DNA of 64,000 bases from Bacillota bacterium (lineage in GTDB: Bacteria; Bacillota; Clostridia; Christensenellales; SZUA-584), in NCBI GenBank assembly GCA_023410595.1, contig JAEYPO010000001.1, positions 248,001-312,000 on the forward strand. Reading direction: 5' to 3'. Below, one piece after another: positions 50,783-59,920 of the stretch (the first letter of the stretch is position 1; every line of letters starts with the position of its first letter). Both the position numbers and the translations under genes were made by a program. The notes under the pieces were generated by a model that saw nothing but the letters and a program-made list of their open reading frames with translations, was not told the DNA's origin and made no database searches.

Positions 50783-52297
50783 GTGAGTCGGGAATTATTG
50801 TTTGAGATGAAGAACATAACGAAGGTGTTTCCCGGTGTTCGTGCTTTATCCGAGGTGAATCTCAGCCTTTATAAGGGAGAGGTTCTCGGCGTCGTCGGAG
50901 AAAATGGCGCGGGTAAATCTACGCTCATGAACATAATGTTGGGAAGCTTGAAGCCAGATGAGGGCGAGATGACCTTCCACGGCAAGCCTTTCAATCCTAA
51001 GAACCCTTCCGAGGCACTGCGAGCAGGGATTGCGATGATTCATCAGGAATTGACGCTGGTGCCGGAGATGTCGGTTTCGGAAAATATTTGGTTAGGTCAG
51101 GAAGACAAGTTCCGCAAGGGAGTTATCCTGAACCTGGCCGAGCGTGATAAAGCTACTGAAAAACTGCTCAAGAGCCTTGGAATAGAGGTTCCTATAAAAA
51201 AGAAAGTTAAATCCCTCTCCGTTGCGGAGATGCAGCTTGTGGAGATAGCGAGAGCAGTCTCGTATGACTCAGAAGTCATAATAATGGACGAGCCAACATC
51301 GTCGCTTACAAAGCGTGAGATTGAGCTTCTGTATAAAATAATCAAGTCCCTCAATTCGAAGGGTGTTGCGATTACGTTTATTACTCATAAGCTGGACGAG
51401 GTGTTTGCTATCTGCAATAACGTCCAGATAATGCGCGATGGACATGTCATAGACACTAAGCCTATCGGCGATATCACGAGCGATGAGATGATTGAAAAAA
51501 TGGTAGGCCGCGAGGTCACCAACCTTTATCCTAAGGAGTACGCAGAAAAAGGCGACGTGCTCTTGGAGGTTAAGGGCCTCAGCCGCAAAGGCTATTTCGA
51601 GGATATTAGTTTTAAAGTAAGAAGAGGCGAGATACTGGGTTTCGCGGGACTGGTCAAGGCCGGACGCTCAGAGGTCATGGAGTGCGTTTTTGGTATCGAA
51701 AAACCGACTTCCGGCGAGATATTTAAAGACGGTAAAAAGCTGAATATAATGACAACGAGAGACGCCATTAGTAACGGTATGGCTATGATAACGGAAGACC
51801 GCCTGCGCAGAGGCCTTGTCCATATACATTCGGTACGCAGCAATCTTTCGCTTGCTTATCTGCCTACCATCACCAAGGGAGGCTTCGTCAACCGAAAGGT
51901 GGAGAACGAGGATTGTGAAAGAGTTAAGGAGCAGACTAAGATCAAAGCGACTAGTCTTAACCAGCTCGCCGGACAGCTCTCCGGCGGCAACCAACAGAAG
52001 GTTATAATCGCTAAATGGTTGCTTTCAGAGGCGGATCTGTTCATATTCGATGAGCCTACGCGTGGTATAGATGTTGGCTCCAAGGCTGAAATATACAAGC
52101 TGATGTGCGCTCTTGCCCAAGAAGGCAAGGCCATTATCATGGTCTCGTCCGAGCTACCTGAAGTAATGGCTATGAGTGACCGCATGATTATCATGGCGGC
52201 AGGAAAGCAGATGGCGGAGCTCAACCGCGATGAATTCGAAGAAAATAAGGTTATGCATTATTGCTTCGGGTATCATGATACCCGAGCGGCAGAATGA
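50783..52297 (+). CDS. Sugar ABC transporter ATPase (RbsA-type, tandem)
   Basis: A tandem CUT2 ATPase of 504 residues. First half: Walker [13 protein letters not shown], signature region LSVAEMQLVEIARAVS, Walker B VIIMDEPTSSL. Second half: degenerate Walker A GLVKAGRSEV, signature [15 protein letters not shown], Walker [21 protein letters not shown]. It starts with GTG 50783, 7 bp after GGAGGTGA, and this gives the usual RbsA start (MKNITKVFPGVRALSEV). The permease starts 13 bp after the stop. Ribose, xylose or a less common sugar is possible. Confidence 0.93.
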   Translation: MSRELLFEMKNITKVFPGVRALSEVNLSLYKGEVLGVVGENGAGKSTLMNIMLGSLKPDEGEMTFHGKPFNPKNPSEALRAGIAMIHQELTLVPEMSVSENIWLGQEDKFRKGVILNLAERDKATEKLLKSLGIEVPIKKKVKSLSVAEMQLVEIARAVSYDSEVIIMDEPTSSLTKREIELLYKIIKSLNSKGVAITFITHKLDEVFAICNNVQIMRDGHVIDTKPIGDITSDEMIEKMVGREVTNLYPKEYAEKGDVLLEVKGLSRKGYFEDISFKVRRGEILGFAGLVKAGRSEVMECVFGIEKPTSGEIFKDGKKLNIMTTRDAISNGMAMITEDRLRRGLVHIHSVRSNLSLAYLPTITKGGFVNRKVENEDCERVKEQTKIKATSLNQLAGQLSGGNQQKVIIAKWLLSEADLFIFDEPTRGIDVGSKAEIYKLMCALAQEGKAIIMVSSELPEVMAMSDRMIIMAAGKQMAELNRDEFEENKVMHYCFGYHDTRAAE

Positions 52298-52310
52298 GGG
52301 GTAAACAGAT

Positions 52311-53309
52311 ATGAGTGATAATAAAGTTTCTATGAATAAAGGACAGTTGGGCAAAGACCGTCTCCTGATGTGGATACTTGAGAATAAGAGCCTGGTGCTC
52401 CTAATATTCATTTGTATCGCTTCGGGAATTATTTCCGGCGGTATCTTCTTCCGCGGTGAGAATATCTCTACCGTTCTAAGGCAGACCGCTATTACGAGCC
52501 TTTTGGCGTTGGGTTATGTCTTCGTACTGACCTGCGGAATGATCGACCTGTCAGTCGGGCATATGCTTAGTCTGGCGTGCGTGGTCTATGCGCAGGTAGC
52601 ACTTGTAGCTCCGGTATGGGTTGCCATGATTGCCGCGATAGCGACGGGACTCATTTGCGGTTTGTTTAATGGAATACTTTCCATAAAACTCAACCTGATA
52701 CCGTTCGTTCTGACCCTCGGTACGGCGCAGATGTTCCGTGGCGTAGCTTATCTGCTGTGCGACGGTATTTCGATAAACATTACCGATAAAACCATGAAGT
52801 ATGTCGGACAGGGCATCTTATTTGGATTCCTGCCCATGACGGTTGTGATTGTGCTGATAGTCACCGTGGCTATTGCCGTCATAGTGTACCGAACTAAATA
52901 CGGGCGTCATGTACTCGCCACCGGTGGCAACCCGGAGGCTGCAAGAGTTTCCGGTGTAAACATCTATAATACCAAGATCATCGCCTTTATCATCATGGGC
53001 GTAATGGTCGGCATAGCTTCTCTTGTTCTGGTTGGCCGTGTTGCAATAGCAATGCCGAACAGCGGGCAGAATATGGAGATGGACGCTATAGCAGCTGCGA
53101 TCATTGGAGGCACCGCGCTCTCAGGCGGTAAAACCAGCGTTATCGGCGCAATCTTCGGTGCTCTGATCCTCGGCGTTATAAGCAACCTGCTCAACCTTGC
53201 GGGACTCAGTTCCTTCTGGCAGTGGTTCTTCAAGGGCGTTATCATCGTAGCCGCTATTCTGCTCGACTCTGTAACAGAGAAGATATTCCAGAAGCGTCAG
53301 TTAGCATAA
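52311..53309 (+). CDS. Sugar ABC transporter permease (RbsC-type)
   Basis: A 332-residue inner-membrane permease with about nine hydrophobic segments and the CUT2 marks LTCGMIDLSVGHMLSL, GGNPEAARVSGVNI and MEMDAIAAAIIGGTALSGGKTSVIGAIFGALILGVISNLLNL. It is the third gene of the transporter, and the sugar-epimerase-like gene follows 23 bp later, tying the transporter to the enzyme row downstream. Confidence 0.93.
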   Translation: MSDNKVSMNKGQLGKDRLLMWILENKSLVLLIFICIASGIISGGIFFRGENISTVLRQTAITSLLALGYVFVLTCGMIDLSVGHMLSLACVVYAQVALVAPVWVAMIAAIATGLICGLFNGILSIKLNLIPFVLTLGTAQMFRGVAYLLCDGISINITDKTMKYVGQGILFGFLPMTVVIVLIVTVAIAVIVYRTKYGRHVLATGGNPEAARVSGVNIYNTKIIAFIIMGVMVGIASLVLVGRVAIAMPNSGQNMEMDAIAAAIIGGTALSGGKTSVIGAIFGALILGVISNLLNLAGLSSFWQWFFKGVIIVAAILLDSVTEKIFQKRQLA

Positions 53310-53332
53310 ATAACGAATTGGAGGATAAAAGC

Positions 53333-54220
53333 ATGACTAGATACGGGACAATATTCAGCTATTGGTCCAAGGATTGGAACACAGACTGGATGCAGGTACT
53401 GCGCAATGCAGCAAAATCGGATATTAATTGCATCGAATTTCACTGTAACCAGACAATGGACTGGTCCGAATCAAAGATTAAGGATTTTGTGTCACTTGCG
53501 GCTGACCTCGATATTGAAATATTGATGAACGGCGGTGTGGGACACGAGCAGATTACATACAGCGATGATCCGGCGGTGAGGCAACTGGGAATCGATCAGA
53601 TTACTTCCTACCTTAAACAGGCTTCACGCTTCGGCGCAAAATTTTTTGACGGCGGCTATTCTGAAGGATGGCCCTCTCGTCCTAAGGTGCAGCTAACGGC
53701 GGATATTAAGAAAACGTATACGGAACGTGTTATCGGAGCCATAAAGGAAATGGTCAAGGTCGCTGAAGACCTGGGCATAACGATGAGCATGGAGATCGTT
53801 AACCGGTTCGAAGCTTTCCTTGTAAATACGGCAAAGGAAGCGCGATTTATCGCTGAGAATGTTGATCATCCGAATTTCAAAGTGACAATGGATACTTATC
53901 ACATGAATATTGAAGAGGACAGTATTGACGAAGCAATAGATACGCTTGGAAAGAAGTACCTTGGACATGTTCATCTGGGGGAATCAAATCGCAGGCTTCC
54001 CGGACAGGGAACGCAGGTGGATTGGGACAAGGTGTTTGGCGGGCTGAAAAGGGTTGGTTACAGTGAACGGCTGCTGCTGGAACCCTTTACGATGGCCTTC
54101 GGTACGATCGGCAATAACGTATTCTTGTGGCGCGATCTTTCGAACGGTGCCGACGAAGATCAACTGATTAAAGAGATGAAGGAATCCATCGCTTTTGTGA
54201 AATCCAAGTGGGAGGACTGA
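53333..54220 (+). CDS. Sugar epimerase/isomerase, D-tagatose/D-psicose 3-epimerase type
   Basis: A TIM-barrel enzyme of 295 residues (AP-endonuclease-2-like sugar isomerase family), predicted to invert C3 of a ketose. The four metal ligands are in place: Glu in MSMEIVNRFE, Asp in VTMDTYHMNIEE, His in YLGHVHLGESNRRLPGQG, and Glu in LLLEPF. ATG 53333 (MTRYGTIFSYW) follows GGAGG; the longer in-frame opening from 53222 is in the permease coding sequence. It is the first enzyme after the transporter, so the imported sugar or its first product is probably a ketose. Alternatives are erythrulose-type or myo-inosose isomerases. Confidence 0.87.
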   Translation: MTRYGTIFSYWSKDWNTDWMQVLRNAAKSDINCIEFHCNQTMDWSESKIKDFVSLAADLDIEILMNGGVGHEQITYSDDPAVRQLGIDQITSYLKQASRFGAKFFDGGYSEGWPSRPKVQLTADIKKTYTERVIGAIKEMVKVAEDLGITMSMEIVNRFEAFLVNTAKEARFIAENVDHPNFKVTMDTYHMNIEEDSIDEAIDTLGKKYLGHVHLGESNRRLPGQGTQVDWDKVFGGLKRVGYSERLLLEPFTMAFGTIGNNVFLWRDLSNGADEDQLIKEMKESIAFVKSKWED

Positions 54221-54310
54221 CGATCGCCGCAGAAGGGCATCGGAAGGCATGACCATTATCGGAGGCATGCTGCCACGCATCAATATACTAGTTTAAAGGA
54301 GTGTAATACA

Positions 54311-54709
54311 ATGCCGGAAGTTACAGGATTAGGCCACATCGGAATCTTTGTGGACGATGTGGAGCGTTCGAAGCAGTTTTACAAGGATATATTGGGCCTT
54401 GAGTGCGTCTGGCAGTGCACGTTCGACGCAGACGGCAACACGTTTACCTGTGCATTTGTTAAAAAGGACGGAGTATGTCTGGAGCTTGTTCAGAGGCGCA
54501 TCGGCTCCAATCCGGGCGACGGTATGACGGACCATGTGGCATTCGCAGTGGATGACATCGAATCGTTCCGTATGGAGCTAGAGAAAAAGGGTATTAAATT
54601 TGAAACGGAAGAGCAGATGTACTGTGCGGATATGTTTCCAAATGGTACCAAGTGGGTTTTCTTCCGCGGGCCTGACAACGAGCATATTGAACTGTGCCAA
54701 GTACTGTAA
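54311..54709 (+). CDS. VOC-superfamily protein (glyoxalase-like) 1
   Basis: A 132-residue vicinal-oxygen-chelate protein. Two beta-alpha-beta-beta-beta modules are seen with likely metal ligands His in GLGHIGIFVDDV, Glu in VCLELVQR, His in TDHVAFAVDDIESF and Glu in EHIELCQVL. Members isomerise or cleave bonds next to carbonyls; the closest types are lactoylglutathione-lyase-like and methylmalonyl-CoA epimerase-like. Its place between an epimerase and an SDR suggests action on a carbonyl sugar intermediate. AAAGGAG precedes ATG 54311. A second VOC gene occurs at 61.4 kb. Confidence 0.87.
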   Translation: MPEVTGLGHIGIFVDDVERSKQFYKDILGLECVWQCTFDADGNTFTCAFVKKDGVCLELVQRRIGSNPGDGMTDHVAFAVDDIESFRMELEKKGIKFETEEQMYCADMFPNGTKWVFFRGPDNEHIELCQVL

Positions 54710-54724
54710 GGAGGTTATAGAGCA

Positions 54725-55498
54725 ATGCGTAATGTTATAGTAACAGGCGCCGCATCCGGAGTGGGACTTGCGACGACAAAGGCGTTCCTGGAGCTGGGCG
54801 ATAATGTGTTTATGACCGACTGGAAGAAGGAACAACTGGATGATGTGCGCGCAGGACTGGATAAAACATATCCGGGAAAGGTTTTTGCCAAAGCCGCAGA
54901 TGTGGGCCGCTGGGACGATGTGGCGGCATTAGCGGACCTGGTTAAAGAGCACGGCGGCGCGGATGTACTGGCCAATTGTGCGGGTGTGTTCCGTGTCGGG
55001 CAGATAGAGGATGCACCTGAGGAAGACTATGACTTCCAGTTTAATGTAAATGTGCGGGGAATATTCCACACTATGAAGGCGTTTGGCCCCCAGATGCTGG
55101 CAAAAAAGAAGGGCGCTATTGTCAACGTATCGTCCGTTTCCGGCATGGGAGGCGATTACAATATGTCGCTCTATTGCGCGACGAAGGGCGCAGTGATCGC
55201 GATGTCCAGAGCTGTGGCGATGGATTATTCAATGAAGGGCGTCAGGGTCAACATCATATCGCCATCGGCAGTGAAAACGCCGATGTTTCTGACAGGCGCA
55301 TCGGAAAAGGTGCTGGAAAGTTTCCGCATGAACATGCCGGCAAGGGCGCTCTGTGAGCCGGAGTATTGCGCGAACGTGATCGTATATCTGGCCTCGGATC
55401 AGGCTACGCATCTATGTGGTGTGAATATACCGGTGGACGGCGGCCTCTCGGCCTGGAATGGGCAGCCAAACCAGGAGAAGACAGACACGGGCGTATAA
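54725..55498 (+). CDS. SDR-family sugar dehydrogenase 1
   Basis: A 257-residue short-chain dehydrogenase/reductase. Cofactor site VTGAASGVGLATT, with an Asp in FMTDWKKEQL that favours NAD. NCAGVF follows, and the catalytic Ser and Tyr-x3-Lys lie in VSSVSGMGGDYNMSLYCATKGAV. The C-terminal VDGGLSAWNG completes the fold. It may oxidise a sugar hydroxyl to a ketone or lactone, or reduce a keto intermediate. TAAGGAGG precedes ATG 54725, 15 bp after the VOC stop, so the two are in one operon. Confidence 0.9.
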   Translation: MRNVIVTGAASGVGLATTKAFLELGDNVFMTDWKKEQLDDVRAGLDKTYPGKVFAKAADVGRWDDVAALADLVKEHGGADVLANCAGVFRVGQIEDAPEEDYDFQFNVNVRGIFHTMKAFGPQMLAKKKGAIVNVSSVSGMGGDYNMSLYCATKGAVIAMSRAVAMDYSMKGVRVNIISPSAVKTPMFLTGASEKVLESFRMNMPARALCEPEYCANVIVYLASDQATHLCGVNIPVDGGLSAWNGQPNQEKTDTGV

Positions 55499-55604
55499 TC
55501 CGCAGCAGGCGTTTGATGCGTGCCCATCAAGTATTTAACTGGCAGTCTTTTGCAGCAGGGCAAAATGTGCTGCTCTCTCTTTCCATAAATATGGCTACCT
55601 GCCG

Positions 55605-55635
55605 GGAAGGACACGTTTGCACTGCGTGTCCTTCC
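55605..55635 (+). terminator. Hairpin after SDR gene 1
   Basis: GGAAGGACACG (55605-55615) pairs with CGTGTCCTTCC (55625-55635) across a 9-nt loop, about 107 bp after the SDR stop. No T-run follows; a partial terminator is likely. Confidence 0.65.
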
Positions 55636-55784
55636 TGATAGCATATAACAAAGAAACTGGATAATAAAACAACCTGATGCGGATGAGAGACCCTAAAATA
55701 CTTTAAACGTTTTGAAATATCAATTTGGATCATTATGCTGAGTTTAAGTTATATAAATATATGGGGAAGGGATGAGTTGTAAGC

Positions 55785-56459
55785 ATGAAAAGATCTGAAA
55801 TCAACAAAATTATGCAGGAAGCGCTGGACTTCATGAAGGATATGAAATATAAAGCGCCTCCGTTTGTTTATTGGTCGCCAAAGGACTGGGAAAATAAAGG
55901 CAGCGAATACGACGAGGCTCGCGCCTGCGCACTGGGGTGGGACATTACGGACTTTGGCAGCGGCGACTATCACAACTGCGGTTTGCTTATGATCACAATG
56001 CGAAATGGCGTAAAACAGGATGATACCTATTTTAAGCCTTATGCGGAAAAGGTGCTTATTGTTGAAGAAGGACAGGTGACTCCCTTCCACTTCCATTGGT
56101 CAAAGATGGAGGACATCATTAACCGTGGAGGAGGCAATCTGATGGTTCAGCTGTACAACCGTACGGATGACGAAAAACTTGCGGATACGCCGGTTTTAGC
56201 TATGGTCGACGGTCGTCGCTTTACGGTGCCTGCCGGCACCATACTGACGATAGGACCCGGTGAGAGCATCACTTTGCCGCCCGGCCAGTATCATAAGTTC
56301 TGGGCTGAAGGGGGCCGTCTCTTTATTGTGGAAGTATCGAGCGTGAACGAAGACAACACGGACAACCGTTTTTTGGACGCGCCTGCCCGGTTTCCTAAGA
56401 TCGAGGAGGATGAGGAACCATTGCATCTGATGTTTAACGAATATCCTGCTGCGAAATAG
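55785..56459 (+). CDS. D-lyxose isomerase family protein
   Basis: A 224-residue cupin enzyme matching D-lyxose ketol-isomerase of enterobacteria along its full length: MKRSEINKIMQEAL at the start, LGWDITDFGSGDY, TPFHFHWSKMEDIINRGGGN with the metal-binding His-x-His and Glu, PGESITLPPGQYHKFWAE with the third His, and EVSSVNEDNTDNRF near the end. It interconverts D-lyxose and D-xylulose, or D-mannose and D-fructose. AAGGGATG precedes ATG 55785. It lies between the SDR and the FucI-like gene, so an aldose-to-ketose step is part of the pathway. Confidence 0.9.
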   Translation: MKRSEINKIMQEALDFMKDMKYKAPPFVYWSPKDWENKGSEYDEARACALGWDITDFGSGDYHNCGLLMITMRNGVKQDDTYFKPYAEKVLIVEEGQVTPFHFHWSKMEDIINRGGGNLMVQLYNRTDDEKLADTPVLAMVDGRRFTVPAGTILTIGPGESITLPPGQYHKFWAEGGRLFIVEVSSVNEDNTDNRFLDAPARFPKIEEDEEPLHLMFNEYPAAK

Positions 56460-56481
56460 TAACGAGAAAGAAGGAGCTTTT

Positions 56482-57939
56482 ATGGCCAGAAAAACAAGAG
56501 TGGGGCTTCTTACCATAGGGGATGGCCGCGATTTTTTGAAAGAAAATCTGGACCCTGTAAACTTTCAATTTCAGTACAAGGTAAAATCCGCGCTTGAGCG
56601 GGAAGGCTTTGAGGTGATAAGCGGGGAGAAGGTAATAGACAGCAACAGCCTTGCCGTGGAGTATGGTAAAAAGATGCGCGCAGCGGATGTAGATGTTGTC
56701 GTGATAAACTATTCCGTTTGGGCATGGCCGAGCTATGCGCGTATGGCAGCGCAGTTCTGTCCCCAGCCGGTGGTGATGTTTGCTAACTATTACGAGGATA
56801 AGCCAGGCCTGGTAGGTATGCTGGCAGGGTGCGGTTCGCTGATGCAGGCCGATATTCCTTATTTCAAGCTGTATGGTGATATTGAAGATAAGGATATACT
56901 GAAGAAGATCAAGGCGTATATCAACGGTGTTTCAGCGTTTAACCGTTTGAAAGGCATGACGTATGTGGGCGTTGGCGGCAGATCAATTAACATAGACACT
57001 ACAGTAGCAGATCCCGCTCTGTGGATGAAGATGTTCGGAATTGACGTCGACAGTGTCGATCAGATGGAGCTTGTGCGGAGGGCAGAGATTATTAAGAAGG
57101 ATAATCCAGAGTTGCTTGAGAATGCACTGAAATATCTTGAAAAGAACACGAAAGGCTTCAAATGGCTGGAGCCCAGATTGGATAGCTCCTTCAGCCTCAC
57201 AAGGGAGTCTGCAATAAAAGCGATAAGCCTGTACTACGGAATGATGGATATTATCAGTGAGTTTAAGTATGATTTCTGCGGCATTAAGGGGCAAAGAGAA
57301 CTGACAGAACATTATGTAACTTCTGATATTGCCGAAGCGTTCCTAAACGATTATTACGGCCCCGACGGTGTGCCGCACGACCCGATTGCATGCGCAACAG
57401 AGGCAGATATGGATGCTGCGCTGACTATGAAGGTATTCAACCTCATCACTGGTCAGCCTGCGCTTTTCGCTGACATAAGGAACTACTATAAGGATATGGA
57501 TTTCTGGGACTTATGTAACTCAGGTGCACACGCTACATACTTTGCGGGAATGAGCAGCGACCCGAAGGTAAATCTGGAAAACGTAGAATTTCGTCCTGAG
57601 GGCGACTACTATCTTGCAGGAGGCCCTTCTGTTTATCACATTGCGAAACCGGGCAAAGTGACGTTTGCCAGGCTGACGCGCGTGGGCACGCATGAATACC
57701 GAATGGTTGCCATGACGGGTGAATTTTTCAGCATGGGTGCTGAAAAAGATGAGGAATATGCCAGAAAATGTCAGGACAACTGGCCGCATGCGTTTGCAAG
57801 GATGAACCATAGCATCGATGCATTTATTGCAAACGTGAACTGCAACCATATTCACGGAACCTACGGTGATTGGGTGGAGGATCTCAAGGCGTTTTGTCAG
57901 GCGGCAAAGATAGAGTTCGTATTGCTGGACGGGAAATAG
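56482..57939 (+). CDS. L-fucose/L-arabinose isomerase-like protein 1
   Basis: A 485-residue member of the FucI/AraA-like superfamily (COG2407 type). Visible segments are RVGLLTIGDGRDFLKENLDP, the Rossmann-like core with DVVVINYSVWAWPSYARMA and PVVMFANYYED, and the C-terminal metal-site region with GAHATYFAGMSSDPK, GDYYLAGGPSVYH and VNCNHIHGTYGDW. Sugar specificity is unknown; many in this family are not true fucose isomerases. AAGGAGC precedes ATG 56482, 22 bp after the D-lyxose isomerase-like stop. A second, different paralogue lies at 59.9 kb. Confidence 0.85.
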   Translation: MARKTRVGLLTIGDGRDFLKENLDPVNFQFQYKVKSALEREGFEVISGEKVIDSNSLAVEYGKKMRAADVDVVVINYSVWAWPSYARMAAQFCPQPVVMFANYYEDKPGLVGMLAGCGSLMQADIPYFKLYGDIEDKDILKKIKAYINGVSAFNRLKGMTYVGVGGRSINIDTTVADPALWMKMFGIDVDSVDQMELVRRAEIIKKDNPELLENALKYLEKNTKGFKWLEPRLDSSFSLTRESAIKAISLYYGMMDIISEFKYDFCGIKGQRELTEHYVTSDIAEAFLNDYYGPDGVPHDPIACATEADMDAALTMKVFNLITGQPALFADIRNYYKDMDFWDLCNSGAHATYFAGMSSDPKVNLENVEFRPEGDYYLAGGPSVYHIAKPGKVTFARLTRVGTHEYRMVAMTGEFFSMGAEKDEEYARKCQDNWPHAFARMNHSIDAFIANVNCNHIHGTYGDWVEDLKAFCQAAKIEFVLLDGK

Positions 57940-58253
57940 AATGAGCACGAAATATTACAGCATGTCTTAGGTTAACAGTAAGTGTGGCAAACTGACATAA
58001 GCCATGAGAGCGAAAAAGGAAGTTACACTTTCAGTTTCATTTAACCAAAGAAGGCAGTTGCTTTTTCGAGGCGAAGCAACACGATTGTAAGAAAGTATAG
58101 CCGCATTGAGGATTAAAAACTTGAGGATTTCAAATGATATCTGTAAAAGAGTAACAACAGGGGGTTACAGATCTCGTTGATTTTTGAATCCGGTGAGGGT
58201 TCTTGCCTTGGAAGATTAATAAATTGAAGATACTTTAACGCAGAAAGGTAATT
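57940..58253. other. Gene-free spacer with hairpin
   Basis: A 314-bp AT-rich spacer. GTTGCTT (58057-58063) pairs with AAGCAAC (58074-58080). No gene, promoter or recognised family element was found. Confidence 0.45.
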
Positions 58254-58958
58254 ATGAAAACAATTCTTATTACAGGTGCAAATGGCGGTCTGGGTAACTG
58301 CCTTGTTAAAAAATACTGTTCCGAAGGTTATAAGGTTTTTGCTTTTGATTATAGGCTTGATAATAACTCTGAAAGAATGAAAAACGAATTGGAGAATGTT
58401 GAGTTGTTCTCCTTTATAGATGTAAGAGACCCCTCTTCTATTAAAAAAGCCTGGGATCTCGTTTCTGCAAAGACTGATAAAATTGATATTCTGATCAGCG
58501 CTGCTGGTATTTTACCCGAAAACAGTGCGAACGTATTGGAAGAATTCGATATTGAAGGGGCGCTTGACGTTTATTCGACCAACGCTTTAGGGCCGCTGCG
58601 CATTGTTCAAAGGTTCCTGGACATGATAAGAAAAGGTGAAGGAAAGATAATTGTCAATATCAGTTCGGAAGCTGGCAGCCTAAGTACGCATAATAATTAT
58701 ATAAATAGATATGACTATTGCATGTCAAAAGCAGCGCTGAATATGCAAAGCGTTATTTTACAGCGCTATCTACGCCCTGAAAACATACGTGTCGTAGCGA
58801 TCCATCCAGGATGGATGAAGACAGTAATGGGCGGTGAAAACGCTCCAATCCCGCCTGAGATTTCGGCTGATGGTATTTTTAATCTGGTTGGGACATGCAG
58901 CTGTGATTTTGAATGCGGGATATATTTTGATTATGATGGCTCCCGACGCAATTGGTAA
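58254..58958 (+). CDS. SDR-family oxidoreductase 2
   Basis: A 234-residue short-chain dehydrogenase/reductase. Cofactor site LITGANGGLGNCLVKKY, Asp in FAFDYRLDNNSERM, SAAGILPENSA, and the catalytic pair in ISSEAGSLSTHNNYINRYDYCMSKAALNMQ. It is shorter at the C-terminus than the other SDR, ending near IYFDYDGSRRNW. The sequence is AT-richer than its neighbours. It may reduce a ketose or a deoxysugar intermediate; no substrate can be named. GAAAGG precedes ATG 58254. Confidence 0.87.
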   Translation: MKTILITGANGGLGNCLVKKYCSEGYKVFAFDYRLDNNSERMKNELENVELFSFIDVRDPSSIKKAWDLVSAKTDKIDILISAAGILPENSANVLEEFDIEGALDVYSTNALGPLRIVQRFLDMIRKGEGKIIVNISSEAGSLSTHNNYINRYDYCMSKAALNMQSVILQRYLRPENIRVVAIHPGWMKTVMGGENAPIPPEISADGIFNLVGTCSCDFECGIYFDYDGSRRNW

Positions 58959-59045
58959 AATATTTTTAATGAGGAATTGGACTATCGTTTTTTTGCTGAT
59001 GTAACTGCAGATTTGCTTAAATACAGATTATAAGGAGATGTTTTT

Positions 59046-59555
59046 ATGCAGACACTAACAAAGATTGACCGTAAAGAATTTAAGGAAAATGTATTCGTAC
59101 GAATCGGTAATGACTGGATGCTGGTAACGGCAGGCGATGAAGAGAATGGCTGCAATACACTGACTGCTTGCTGGGGCGGATTGGGTGACCTTTGGCATCG
59201 AGACGCAGCATTTATATTTATTCGTCCCACCCGTTATACGTATGAATTTATTGAGAAGCACGAAAGATTCTCACTGTCATTTTTCCCGCATGGTTACCGC
59301 AAAGCTTTGTCGTTGCTGGGGACTAAATCAGGGCGCGATGGTGATAAAATAAGTGAGGCGGGGCTTGAGGTAGAGTATTTCGAAGGGGTACCGGCATTTA
59401 AGCAAGCTAATCTGGTTATACTTTGCCGAAAAATGTACTATCTTGATTTTGTACCGGAGAGAATCCCTCAGGATGTTATAGAAAGATTTTACCCGGAGGG
59501 AGACTTTCACAGGTTTTATGCCGGTGAAGTTGAGTCAGTATATGTTCTTAAATAG
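59046..59555 (+). CDS. Flavin reductase-like protein
   Basis: A 169-residue FMN-binding split-barrel protein of the flavin reductase-like family. The domain is recognised by NDWMLVTAGDEENGCNTLTACWGGLGDLWHRDAAFIFIRPTRYTYEFIEKHERFSLSFFPHGYRKALSLLGTKSGRDGDKI in shortened form: the flavin-binding Thr-x-x-x-W-G, PTRYTY and the Gly-Thr-Lys-Ser-Gly turn. These proteins reduce flavin with NAD(P)H or bind FMN to reduce other compounds. A monooxygenase partner is not seen. TAAGGAG precedes ATG 59046, and it lies 87 bp after the SDR. Its role in a sugar row is unexplained. Confidence 0.83.
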   Translation: MQTLTKIDRKEFKENVFVRIGNDWMLVTAGDEENGCNTLTACWGGLGDLWHRDAAFIFIRPTRYTYEFIEKHERFSLSFFPHGYRKALSLLGTKSGRDGDKISEAGLEVEYFEGVPAFKQANLVILCRKMYYLDFVPERIPQDVIERFYPEGDFHRFYAGEVESVYVLK

Positions 59556-59920
59556 GTTATAATAAAACAACTTTTAGGAATATTAAGATAACAAGAAAAG
59601 AAATAAGGATTGACGTCAAAAGTAAAGTCGTACAATATACAGTCTATTTTTATAAGAATGTTGACTCAGACTTAGCCAGACGGTTTGCGGCAATTCTCTG
59701 CAAATGGCATTTGATCTGTTTCGCTAAGCTTTACAAGAAAGAAGCGGCTTAGCCTATGTCTACAGCAGGCCGGCCAGTCAAACCGGCCGGCGGCAAAGGC
59801 GCATACCTGACTATTGACTGATTAACGCCGAGAGGCCGGTTGAACTCTGACTTCTTGGTGTAAAAGAGCATCTTACAATAACACTTGAGTGAATTATATA
59901 TTTAAGGAGTGATTGATTCA
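59556..59920. other. Spacer with hairpin and startless open frame
   Basis: A 365-bp spacer. The strong stem GCCGGCC (59769-59775) with GGCCGGC (59785-59791) may be a terminator. An open frame lacking an ATG runs from about 59565 to the TAG at 59752; no family was recognised, so it is not called as a gene. Confidence 0.5.

Noticed and set aside
57940..58253. Possible insertion-sequence remnant in the spacer
   Set aside because: No transposase-like frame or terminal repeats could be identified by reading; only a small hairpin is present.
59565..59752. Open frame without ATG between the flavin reductase and FucI-like 2 genes
   Set aside because: No start codon, no ribosome site and no recognised family. 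It may be chance or a remnant.
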